From assembly GCA_002454425.1 (NCBI GenBank), contig DKIV01000015.1, forward strand, positions 66,774 through 101,559: DNA of 34,786 bases, in the 5' to 3' direction. Numbering within the stretch: position 1 is the first letter of the stretch; each line of letters opens with the position of its first letter. A program made the position numbers and the translations under genes. Shown here piece after piece: positions 1-7,151 of this stretch. Origin of the DNA: Sphingobacteriaceae bacterium UBA6709 (GTDB lineage Bacteria; Bacteroidota; Bacteroidia; Sphingobacteriales; Sphingobacteriaceae). The notes beneath the pieces were generated by a model. That model saw only the letters and a list, made by a program, of their open reading frames with translations. It was not told the origin of the DNA and did not search any database.

Positions 1-66
1 TGTCGATGAAATGTCGATCACCACTCGAGCGTCTCTCGAGTCTGTCTCGAATCAGCCTCGGAACAG
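1..66 (+). repeat. Six tandem 11-bp TCGA repeats at the left tip
   Basis: Cut into 11-base units from base 1, the tip reads TGTCGATGAAA, TGTCGATCACC, ACTCGAGCGTC, TCTCGAGTCTG, TCTCGAATCAG, CCTCGGAACAG. TCGA (TCGG in unit 6) falls at positions 3-6 of every unit. A pitch near one helical turn would place all copies on one face of the DNA, as expected for a cooperative transposase or other binding array. Confidence 0.75.
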
Positions 67-138
67 GTAGGTAGCACGGGGGTACAAGTGGCGGGCAGGT
101 GTATGACCTGGGCGGGGGTCGTTCGAGCTCTTTTAGGT

Positions 139-164
139 GACATTATGCGACATTGTGAGACATT
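139..164 (+). repeat. Three GACATT boxes on a 10-bp pitch (left arm)
   Basis: GACATT occurs at 139-144, 149-154 and 159-164, exactly 10 bases apart. On the opposite strand this is AATGTC, resembling the terminal ATGTCGAT motif in inverse orientation. It may be a subterminal binding array for the same protein. Confidence 0.7.
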
Positions 165-205
165 GCTATATGCCTGCCGACGGCCAGGGATAGCCACTGT
201 CTGTT

Positions 206-277
206 ATGGATCAGCAGCAGCGCATACATGCTTTGTTGAGACTGAGGGGACTGAGCACTGAAGAGTTAAGCACCTAA
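206..277 (+). other. Short conserved reading frame a (left arm)
   Basis: A 23-codon frame starts at ATG 206 and stops TAA at 275-277. Its C-terminal part reads LLRLRGLSTEELST. The right arm keeps the same frame, ending LLRENGMSEDELSS with its stop (TGA) at the same distance from the end. Many differences are synonymous or conservative (E/D, S/T, L/M). This suggests past or present coding, but the peptide is too short to identify. It could be a remnant of a transposase N-terminus or a leader peptide. Confidence 0.3.
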
Positions 278-282
278 AAGAC

Positions 283-405
283 ATGCCCTTGACTGCCGAA
301 AAAGATTGTTTCATCTTTGTTCTGTCAGCGCTGCGGACCGGTACCCATGGCAGCGTGACTGACAACTCCGATTCGCCGGGAGGGTTCAGGCGGCCTGAGA
401 ATTAA
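283..405 (+). other. Short conserved reading frame b (left arm)
   Basis: A 40-residue frame starts at ATG 283, five bases after the stop of frame a, and ends TAA at 403-405. It spans the best conserved 52 bases of the arm (297-348) and encodes EKDCFIFVLSALRTGTH. A single-base indel near 371 puts the two arm copies into different frames for their last ~12 codons, so at least one C-terminus is altered. Product unknown. Confidence 0.3.
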
Positions 406-407
406 AT

Positions 408-632
408 TTGAAAAAGTTATGGCAGGAATTTCCAAAAAACAAAAATCGGCTTACGGCAAACGCCGGAAAGCTGAATGAGCAGACATCAACAACATCGGGA
501 GGGGTTTATGTTCAATGCGCCAGTCAACTGCTAACACATCCGAGTAAGCCGAACGCGGGTCAATCAGGTAGCATGCTGAAGTAGAAACCAAAGATGATAA
601 AAAGGAATTCCCCAGGGGATGGCGGAGAAACA
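408..632. other. Left flank without a clear gene
   Basis: I see no convincing gene between the left arm and the first terminator. A tiny basic frame at 419-478 (19 residues, MAGISKKQKSAYGKRRKAE) and a 60-codon minus-strand frame at 451-633 are present, but neither has recognisable similarity or a start signal. Weak similarity to the bases just inside the right arm (GTTATGG followed by AATT..CC) hints that the arm homology once extended slightly further. Confidence 0.5.
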
Positions 633-669
633 AAAAGGCCGCCTCATTTGGTTATTGAGACGGCCTTTT
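633..669 (-). terminator. Intrinsic terminator after the C1 peptidase
   Basis: A 14-bp stem (633-646 with 656-669, one G-U pair on the minus-strand RNA) with a 9-base loop has A-rich and T-rich sides. It lies 21 bases beyond the stop of the minus-strand peptidase gene. The run of T on the minus-strand RNA side supports termination of that gene. Confidence 0.8.
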
Positions 670-690
670 CTGAATATTATGAAGGGGAAA

Positions 691-1878
691 TTAAATAGCC
701 ATTTTTTTCTTAAGAGCTGAAGGAATAGCCTTCTTGTTCACGAGAATACAAGTTGTCTTATACTTTACGAAGTTTTTCGTTACATATAAATAACCCTTAT
801 AATCATTTGACTCGCCCCAAGAGTTCTTTACGATATAGTATTCTTTGCCATTCTGATCTTTAGCCAAACCTACAATGTGCATACCATGGTCATCTGTAGT
901 TGAGTAATCATCAAATGCCTGCTGGCGCAGTTCTGGCGTAATGTTCATTTCAGCCTTAGGACCGTTGAACATTGCTGCCACTTCCTGCTGGTTCATCTCT
1001 TCAACAGGTTTTTCCGGAACATAGGCTACGCCATTCTTCCAGCTAAAGCTTTTCTCGCTTACATCTGACGCCCAAGCCACGGTATGTCCTGACTTCAACG
1101 CATTATCGATGATGTCGGTAAGCTCATTTAGCTGTACATTCTGCACAGAATTGAAATCCCAATTATCTGGAACCAACAAAGTAAATGGCTTGTAATAAGG
1201 ATGATCTGTAAATGAAGAAATCTCTATGAAGTCGTCCGCGTCAAGACCAACCACTTCCTTGGCAAAACTCTGCGGAGTGTAAGTCTTTCCGTTGAAAGCG
1301 AAATTCGCAGGAACTTCACCAAGATAAGCATCTACCGCGGCCGTATAGGACTTAAGCCAATTTGGAGATAGCTTACCGTTCGGGTTCTTTACGATGGCTT
1401 CAAGCATTGCCTGCGTCATTGCCGCCATTTCGCCAAACTTGTTATTCTTCGTGCCATAGTTCAAACCTGAATAAACAGATTTAGGCATAGCTCCATATTT
1501 GCGGTACATGTTTATCACATCATGAAAAGCACCGCCATCACCTAATGAAACAGCCCCGTGCATGCGCACATAGTTCTTTGCCTTTTCAACATAAGCACAA
1601 CGAGCGGAATATATCTGAGATAGCTCAACTGGAGTTTTTCCTGCTTTAATCATTTCAGACTCAAGGAATGAGTTAGCAGAGTAACTCCAGCAAGTACCAG
1701 AAGATCCCTGGTTTTTTACAGATGTTGTTCCCAGGTCGATGATGTGTGTGAATTTGAAGCCATCCTTAGCGTTTTGGCTCGCGTTATTCTTTAGTGAGTT
1801 TACCAGGTTGTCCTGAGCAAACGTAAAGTTACCAGCAACAAGGAGTGCTGCCGATAATACTACGGGTTTGAAGTTCAT
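691..1878 (-). CDS. Secreted C1B cysteine peptidase (aminopeptidase C / bleomycin hydrolase family)
   Basis: This is a papain-like cysteine peptidase of the PepC/bleomycin hydrolase group, expected to trim peptides from the N-terminus. Visible catalytic elements are QGSSGTCWSYS (Gln57, Cys63), DDHGMHIVG (His334) and VKNSWG (Asn352), in the order expected for clan CA. I place the start at 1878, not at an upstream in-frame ATG at 1947, because it gives MNFKPVVLSAALLVAGNFTFAQ, a clean signal peptide. The 395-residue product is therefore probably periplasmic or exported, whereas classical PepC is cytoplasmic; secreted forms are common in Bacteroidota. A terminator follows. The next gene upstream is another secreted hydrolase on the same strand, but a ~220-base gap suggests separate transcription. 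Confidence 0.9.
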   Translation of the reverse strand: MNFKPVVLSAALLVAGNFTFAQDNLVNSLKNNASQNAKDGFKFTHIIDLGTTSVKNQGSSGTCWSYSANSFLESEMIKAGKTPVELSQIYSARCAYVEKAKNYVRMHGAVSLGDGGAFHDVINMYRKYGAMPKSVYSGLNYGTKNNKFGEMAAMTQAMLEAIVKNPNGKLSPNWLKSYTAAVDAYLGEVPANFAFNGKTYTPQSFAKEVVGLDADDFIEISSFTDHPYYKPFTLLVPDNWDFNSVQNVQLNELTDIIDNALKSGHTVAWASDVSEKSFSWKNGVAYVPEKPVEEMNQQEVAAMFNGPKAEMNITPELRQQAFDDYSTTDDHGMHIVGLAKDQNGKEYYIVKNSWGESNDYKGYLYVTKNFVKYKTTCILVNKKAIPSALKKKMAI

Positions 1879-2098
1879 TATATGTAAAATTGTATTTGAT
1901 ACAAAACCTAAACAATGTAGAGTATAGTGCCAACGAGTGTAAAACACACGCCAACAAGCTATACTTTAGCACTGAGAGTGGCTAAAAGTATTAAAAAATA
2001 TTGACACGATGCTTTAGGGTCTCTCCATTAATAAAAAAAACGCTTCAAAAATTCAAGTATTACCGTTTTATTACAAGAAAGACACACCATCGCTACTA

Positions 2099-5000
2099 TT
2101 AATCACAATCTGGATGAGTAAATACCTGTGTTTCTGTATCACTATTTGAAGAAGAGCCTATGGTTCTGCTGTCTGTCCACCAGAAATGATTTCGCTGAAC
2201 CGGATGATTGCCTTCTTCGTTCATCGTGTCAGCATTAAACAGACGACCATTTACCATGACTTTCTTAATGCTTTCGGAATTACGAATATCATCGAGCGGA
2301 TTAGCATTTAATATGATTAAATCCGCGAGCTTTCCCGCTTCTAAGGAGCCTATTTCCCTTGCCATACCAAGATAGTCAGCACCATTAATAGTAGCACAGC
2401 GCAAGACCTCCATTGGAGTCATACCTCCCTGAGCTAACATCCATAGTTCCCAGTGAGTGCCCAATCCCTGTAACTGGCCATGCCCTCCTACGTTTACCTT
2501 TGTACCGCCAGAGGCGATACGGCGAACCGCCCGGGATACCTCAATATGGCCGTAGTCTCCAAATTCGGAGGTGGTTCGGCGTCTGGATCTGCTATCAACA
2601 ATTGACTGAGGCATAAATCGCAACAGCTTATCTTTTTCCCAAACATTTGTTCTGTCATACCAGAAATTCTCGCCCGATTGAGAACCGTAGCTCACAATAA
2701 GCGTAGGTGTGTAACCGGACTTACTGGCATTCCATAAAGATTGAACGTCCTTGTAAACAGGAACTACAGGTATATTGTGTTCAATACCGGTATGCCCATC
2801 GAGGATCATTGACATGTTGTGAAAGAATGTCGAGCCTCCTTCAGGAACAACCTCCATACGTAATTCTCTTGCCGCCTGAATGATCTGCTGACGTTGTTCG
2901 CGTCGCGGCTGATTGTATGACTTTACCGAAAAAGCCCCTACCGCCTTTAGACGACGCAGACTGGAACGAGCGTCCTCAATATTATTTATTACCGCTTTAA
3001 AATCGCCATCTGCGCCATACAAAATCGTCCCGGTAGAGTACAGACGCGGCCCGATTACCACTCCTGATTTTATCATTTCTGCCTGACTGAATACCATCTC
3101 AGTATTGCTTGAAGGGTCATGGGCCGTTGTCACTCCGTATGCTAGATTTGCCAGATAAGGCCACTCCTGCTGCGAGCTTATACCGTCGCCACTGGTGGGA
3201 AGGTGAGAATGCACATCTACTAATCCCGGCATAATCGTTTGATTGTCACATGGAACCACCAAAGCATCATCGGGAATCTTAACATTGGCGCCCGCGCCTA
3301 CGGCAAGAATCCGATTACCATCAATCACAATCGTCCCATGTTCTATCACCTCATCATCTTTCATGGTGATGATACGGGCATTGGTTAAAGCGATCTTACC
3401 GGTAGGAACATCGCTTTTTAAGACAAGTCCGACATCGAGCCCGGAGGTATCAACACTCTCCTTAGCACCCGGATCTTTAGCAAAAGCAAAAGCGTCGCTT
3501 ATAGATTCGGTAAAGTATTGCGCGCCGAGGGTCCAATGCAGCTTCCTGCTGTCGCGACTCCAATGAATGTAAGATCCGGCATCCTTTGATACTTTGCTTA
3601 CCGGCAACGCCTTGTTTGACGCCGATAATTCCTGAATCGCTCCGGTACTTGTCAAAGGCGTAATGTAAACGTTGAAGAGCTCGGTAAAGGCAAGCCACTT
3701 TCCATCGGGACTAGGAACAAACTGATTTGCATAGGTAGACACAAAATGGGTTTTAACATCTCCGCCACTCAGGTTCATGCTCTTCAGTGCCTTCTTACCA
3801 TTCTCAGTACCCTGAAAATAAATGCGGGAGTCATTGGTATTAAAGGATGGCCGGATACCGTTATCTGCAATTTTCACAGGTGCCAGACCGTCCATACCTA
3901 CGATATACAAACCTGTTTCTCTGCCGTAAGTATATCCGTGCAAGCCATTCCCGGAGCCTTTTCTGAAAATTACTTTATCGCCCTTGTTGGAATATACCGG
4001 CGAATAGTAATAGCCTTTCTCAGTTGTCAACGGCACCACGAGCCCTGTCTTCACATCAATTCTGTTTACCGTGCATTTCATATCATCGTTATAGCTAACG
4101 TACACGATATATTTACCGTCGGGACTAAAAGCTGGCTCGAATTCGAAGTCACTGCCGCTATTGATTCTTTTCGGCTTGCCATCCGGAAGAAGCTTAGTAT
4201 AAATATGACCGGCAGCGTTGAAAGCGAGCATCTTTCCATCGGGTGAGGTTGTCAGCTGGCGAATCATCTTCGCGTTGAACTCCTCCGAAAATACTTTCTG
4301 TTCAAAATGCAAAGCCTCCGCGATGGTTTGGGTTGAGGTGATAGAGAAAGGTATTTCTTCCGTGACCTGCGCCATGATGTCGAGCTTGCGGATTTTTCCT
4401 TTAGCATAAAAGATGATATTCTTGCTGTCGGGCGTCCAGGCGAAGCCCGGATAACAGCCGAATATCGCCCATGCCTCCTGCTGATCTCGCGAGAGATTAT
4501 CATATACAGGCCACTGCTCACCGGTATGAATATCCTGAACAAACAATACAGACTTCAAATGAACGCGCTTCACGAAGGCCAGGTATTTTCCGTCGGGAGA
4601 GGGCTGCGGACGCACCGCGCCGCCGCTGCCTCCGGCGATTTCAGAGATCTCTCCAGTTTCTTTGTTCAATCTTTTGATGGCGTAAATCTCGCCATTGGGA
4701 TCTTTGTTATATTCAAAATTAGGACCAGGACTTACATCCTCGCTATAATATACAAACTTGCCATCCGGCGATACCGCGGGTTCGCCATAATCCTGTTGAT
4801 CATTTTTACGCTTAGTAAGTTGCAGCCCCTCGCCCCCGCTCAGATGATACATCCACATTTCACCGGCACCCAAGGAACGGCTGGCGGTAAAGTGCTTACG
4901 GGCAATAAGGTATTGGCCATCCGGCGTCCAACAGGCGTTATTCAGTAAACGGAAGCTCTCACGCGTGACCGCCCGCTTAGCGGTTCCGTCAGCTTTCATC

Positions 5001-5332
5001 ACCCAAATATTGTCGCCTCCTCCTTTATCGCTGGTATAAGAAATCAGTTGACCATCGGGGCTAAACCGCGGCTGCACTTCAAAGGCTGAACCACCGGCAA
5101 GCAAGGTTGCCCTGCCCCCGGTTATAGGCATCTTATAGATGTCGCCTAACAAATCAAAGACGATGTCTTTACCATCAGGACTAACATCAACATTCATCCA
5201 GGTACCCTCATTTAGCTGTAAGCTAACAGTTTTTGAAGGCCCCGGCACCTTTTCTACGTTCCAATCCTGATTTTTTTGCGCCATGACACTGGCAGATGCT
5301 AAAAGGACAACGATGAATGGTAGCGATCTCAT
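2099..5332 (-). CDS. Secreted TolB/WD40-like propeller fused to amidohydrolase
   Basis: A 1077-residue exported protein with a signal peptide (MRSLPFIVVLLASASVMAQ). Residues ~40-620 form a TolB/PD40-type beta-propeller, seen as repeated SPDG motifs (for example VDVSPDGKDIVFD and PRFSPDGQLISYTSD). Residues ~645-1050 are a metal-dependent amidohydrolase: MPGLVDVHSHL (HxH near 706-708), later histidines in GIEHNIP and GGHGQLQG, and the closing GSLEAGKLADLIILNANP typical of imidazolonepropionase-like enzymes. The family is widespread in Bacteroidota and usually annotated as amidohydrolase or TolB-like protein. The substrate is unknown; the propeller could bind or gate a peptide-like substrate. 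A Bacteroidota -7 motif lies about 24 bases upstream of the start. No defect is seen. Confidence 0.9.
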   Translation of the reverse strand: MRSLPFIVVLLASASVMAQKNQDWNVEKVPGPSKTVSLQLNEGTWMNVDVSPDGKDIVFDLLGDIYKMPITGGRATLLAGGSAFEVQPRFSPDGQLISYTSDKGGGDNIWVMKADGTAKRAVTRESFRLLNNACWTPDGQYLIARKHFTASRSLGAGEMWMYHLSGGEGLQLTKRKNDQQDYGEPAVSPDGKFVYYSEDVSPGPNFEYNKDPNGEIYAIKRLNKETGEISEIAGGSGGAVRPQPSPDGKYLAFVKRVHLKSVLFVQDIHTGEQWPVYDNLSRDQQEAWAIFGCYPGFAWTPDSKNIIFYAKGKIRKLDIMAQVTEEIPFSITSTQTIAEALHFEQKVFSEEFNAKMIRQLTTSPDGKMLAFNAAGHIYTKLLPDGKPKRINSGSDFEFEPAFSPDGKYIVYVSYNDDMKCTVNRIDVKTGLVVPLTTEKGYYYSPVYSNKGDKVIFRKGSGNGLHGYTYGRETGLYIVGMDGLAPVKIADNGIRPSFNTNDSRIYFQGTENGKKALKSMNLSGGDVKTHFVSTYANQFVPSPDGKWLAFTELFNVYITPLTSTGAIQELSASNKALPVSKVSKDAGSYIHWSRDSRKLHWTLGAQYFTESISDAFAFAKDPGAKESVDTSGLDVGLVLKSDVPTGKIALTNARIITMKDDEVIEHGTIVIDGNRILAVGAGANVKIPDDALVVPCDNQTIMPGLVDVHSHLPTSGDGISSQQEWPYLANLAYGVTTAHDPSSNTEMVFSQAEMIKSGVVIGPRLYSTGTILYGADGDFKAVINNIEDARSSLRRLKAVGAFSVKSYNQPRREQRQQIIQAARELRMEVVPEGGSTFFHNMSMILDGHTGIEHNIPVVPVYKDVQSLWNASKSGYTPTLIVSYGSQSGENFWYDRTNVWEKDKLLRFMPQSIVDSRSRRRTTSEFGDYGHIEVSRAVRRIASGGTKVNVGGHGQLQGLGTHWELWMLAQGGMTPMEVLRCATINGADYLGMAREIGSLEAGKLADLIILNANPLDDIRNSESIKKVMVNGRLFNADTMNEEGNHPVQRNHFWWTDSRTIGSSSNSDTETQVFTHPDCD

Positions 5333-5355
5333 TTACTTGATACAATATTTATATA

Positions 5356-5363
5356 CAAACATA
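5356..5363 (-). promoter_or_regulatory. Bacteroidota-type -7 element (TATGTTTG) for the propeller-amidohydrolase
   Basis: TATGTTTG on the minus strand matches TAnnTTTG and lies 23 bases before the ATG at 5332. No clear -33 TTTG is visible. Confidence 0.5.
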
Positions 5364-5448
5364 ATAATTTGACCTTTCCTTAGGACCAGCCTCCGGAAAA
5401 AATTAGTCGGCCAAAGCAGGCAAAAATAGAGGTATGCGAGGAATTAGC

Positions 5449-5456
5449 TACCTTTG
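5449..5456 (+). promoter_or_regulatory. Bacteroidota-type -7 element (TACCTTTG) for mazG
   Basis: TACCTTTG matches TAnnTTTG and lies about 100 bases before the chosen mazG ATG, giving a leader of roughly 90 bases. It sits in the divergent interval shared with the amidohydrolase gene. Confidence 0.5.
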
Positions 5457-5555
5457 TGAACCGTAGACCGACAGCCTTTGCCATGTCAGTCCCGATTAAC
5501 ATGCCTTACATTACGGTTAGGCATTTATCAATTTAACATCATTATTTACAAGCTG

Positions 5556-6362
5556 ATGCCAAATAATATCGCACCTGCTCCCGCGAATAACGCGGCCGCC
5601 GCATTTGAAAGAATGCTCACTGTATTGAAGACGCTGCGCGCCGAGTGTCCATGGGATAAAAAACAGACAATGGAAAGTCTGCGTCATCTTAGCATTGAAG
5701 AGATGTACGAGTTATCAGATGCTATCCTGGAAAAGGATATGCCGGAGGTAAAAAAAGAACTTGGAGATCTGATGCTACATCTTGCCTTTTACGCCCTGAT
5801 TGCCTCCGAGCAACAACAGTTCGATATCACTGATGTCCTCAACAGCCTCTGCGAGAAACTTATCGTTCGCCACCCTCATATTTATGGTGACGTGATCGCC
5901 GAAGATGAAGAAGCGGTAAAGAAAAACTGGGAACAGATAAAATTACAACAGGGTAATAAATCTGTCCTTGAGGGTGTTCCTTCCTCGCTTCCCTCTCTGG
6001 TAAAAGCGGCGCGCATACAAGAGAAAGTACGGGGCGTAGGCTTCGACTGGGACGATAAGTCGCAGGTGTGGGCTAAAGTGGAAGAAGAGATGCAGGAATT
6101 TAAAGATGAGTTTAATATTGAAACGCCGATTGACAAGGACAAAGCGGAAGCGGAATTCGGCGACCTCCTGTTCTCACTCATAAATTATGCCCGATTTCTG
6201 GATATAAACCCTGAAAATGCGCTGGAAAAAACAAACAAGAAGTTCATCAAAAGGTTCCAGCATCTGGAAAAAAGAGCTGCTGAAACGAACCGCCAGCTCG
6301 CGGATATGACGCTTGCTGAAATGGACATTTTCTGGAATGAAGCGAAAGCGCTCGGATATTAA
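5556..6362 (+). CDS. mazG: Nucleoside triphosphate pyrophosphohydrolase MazG
   Basis: MazG hydrolyses (d)NTPs to NMP and pyrophosphate, clearing non-canonical nucleotides and, in E. coli, influencing ppGpp-linked stress responses. Two MazG folds are visible. The N-terminal one has ECPWDKKQTMESLRHLSIEE, metal-binding glutamates around E48/E49/E52, and KKELGDLMLH (E68, D71). The C-terminal one has KVEEEMQEFKDEF and AEFGDLLFSLINYAR. I use ATG 5556, giving 268 residues, close to the family length; the 26 codons upstream back to 5478 are unrelated to MazG and lie in the presumed leader. It is transcribed alone, divergently from the amidohydrolase. Confidence 0.95.
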   Translation: MPNNIAPAPANNAAAAFERMLTVLKTLRAECPWDKKQTMESLRHLSIEEMYELSDAILEKDMPEVKKELGDLMLHLAFYALIASEQQQFDITDVLNSLCEKLIVRHPHIYGDVIAEDEEAVKKNWEQIKLQQGNKSVLEGVPSSLPSLVKAARIQEKVRGVGFDWDDKSQVWAKVEEEMQEFKDEFNIETPIDKDKAEAEFGDLLFSLINYARFLDINPENALEKTNKKFIKRFQHLEKRAAETNRQLADMTLAEMDIFWNEAKALGY

Positions 6363-6593
6363 TACTGCCCCATCAGGCGTCCCTGTTCTAATGGCTTTTT
6401 CGACGAGTTTGGGGTGATTCGACTTTAAGATACGAATGCTCCCGACTCATTGAACATATACCACAGAAATTTTACTTGATGACTGTAGCGCTTCTTCTAA
6501 ATTGCACGTAATATTGTCGGGATTGACGACTCCGTAACACGGAACTTAAAGAATTATTGAAAATTCTGTTAATCGCAAGCGAAAATAGCGCTA

Positions 6594-7151
6594 ATGCAAA
6601 TGATGAAAAAACTTTCTGAGGAGGAGCTGATCGCAGGTTGTAAAGACGGAGATCAACGATTCCACGAGCATCTTTACAAACATTTCTATGGCTACGCCAT
6701 GGGGGTGGGCTTGCGCTATCTTTCAAACCGGGATGATGCACTGGAAGTGGTCAACGATTCTTTTATTAAGGTTTTTAAAGCTATCAGCTTTTTTAACGAA
6801 TCGCAGCCTTTTAAAGCCTGGCTACGGCGAATTGTAATAAATACATCTATTGACTACAAGCGCAAAAATCTTAAACATTCCGGACAAGCAGATATTGACG
6901 AAGCTATAAGCGTAGGCACTTCGGCCCAGGCCATATCAAATCTCTCAGCAAAAGACATTTTATCACTGATCAGCGCGTTGCCCGAATTGCATCGCATGGT
7001 CTTTAATATGTACGAAATAGATGGCTACAGTCATGAAGAAATTGGAAATATGCTAAATATTCCGGTAAGCTCATCGAGAGTGTACCTGAGCAGAGCAAAG
7101 GAAAAGTTAAGAAAAGACCTCAACAGAAAGGAGGGGCAATATGCAGGATAA
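6594..7151 (+). CDS. ECF-type RNA polymerase sigma factor
   Basis: A 185-residue sigma-70 family protein with region 2 (HLYKHFYGYAMGVGLRYL, followed by ALEVVNDSFIKVFKAI) and region 4 (ALPELHRMVFNMYEIDGYSH, then EEIGNMLNIPVSSSRVYLSR), and no region 3, as in ECF factors. Region 4 has the helix-turn-helix that would read the -35 element. ATGs at 6594, 6600 and 6603 are all possible starts. Its last 11 bases overlap the start of the next gene, a membrane-bound protein that looks like its anti-sigma factor, so the two are probably translated together and the sigma factor is held inactive until an envelope signal releases it. Confidence 0.9.
   Translation: MQMMKKLSEEELIAGCKDGDQRFHEHLYKHFYGYAMGVGLRYLSNRDDALEVVNDSFIKVFKAISFFNESQPFKAWLRRIVINTSIDYKRKNLKHSGQADIDEAISVGTSAQAISNLSAKDILSLISALPELHRMVFNMYEIDGYSHEEIGNMLNIPVSSSRVYLSRAKEKLRKDLNRKEGQYAG
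7127..7136 (+). promoter_or_regulatory. Strong Shine-Dalgarno inside the sigma gene
   Basis: AAAGGAGGGG lies 4 bases before the ATG at 7141. Such a strong site is uncommon in Bacteroidota and fits a need to translate the anti-sigma protein efficiently with its sigma factor. Confidence 0.6.

Larger units (their letters stand above)
1..407 (+). repeat. Left terminal inverted arm
   Basis: Reading inward, this matches the reverse complement of 34381-34786. Bases 1-32 are identical to the other end, and 43 of the first 44 match. Similarity then drops but returns in blocks at the same distance from both ends: 131-163, 232-296 (partial) and 297-348 (51/52). There is no net insertion or deletion between arms up to base 371; after that there are a 1-base and a 2-base indel. 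The doubled TGTCGAT at 1-7 and 12-18 recalls ends used by IS21-, Tn7- or Mu-type DDE transposases; that family assignment is inference. Similarity fades at an AATTAAAT shared by both arms. Confidence 0.9.

Noticed and set aside
1..407. Arms as an assembly or cloning artefact
   Set aside because: The two copies differ at many positions while keeping identical spacing of the conserved blocks; an artefact would give near-identical copies.
451..633. 60-codon minus-strand frame in the left flank
   Set aside because: No start signal, no recognisable similarity, and it ends against the terminator of the next gene.
3746..4246. 166-codon plus-strand frame inside the propeller-amidohydrolase gene
   Set aside because: Lies wholly antisense to a well-supported gene and has no family-like features; long shadow frames are common opposite such genes.
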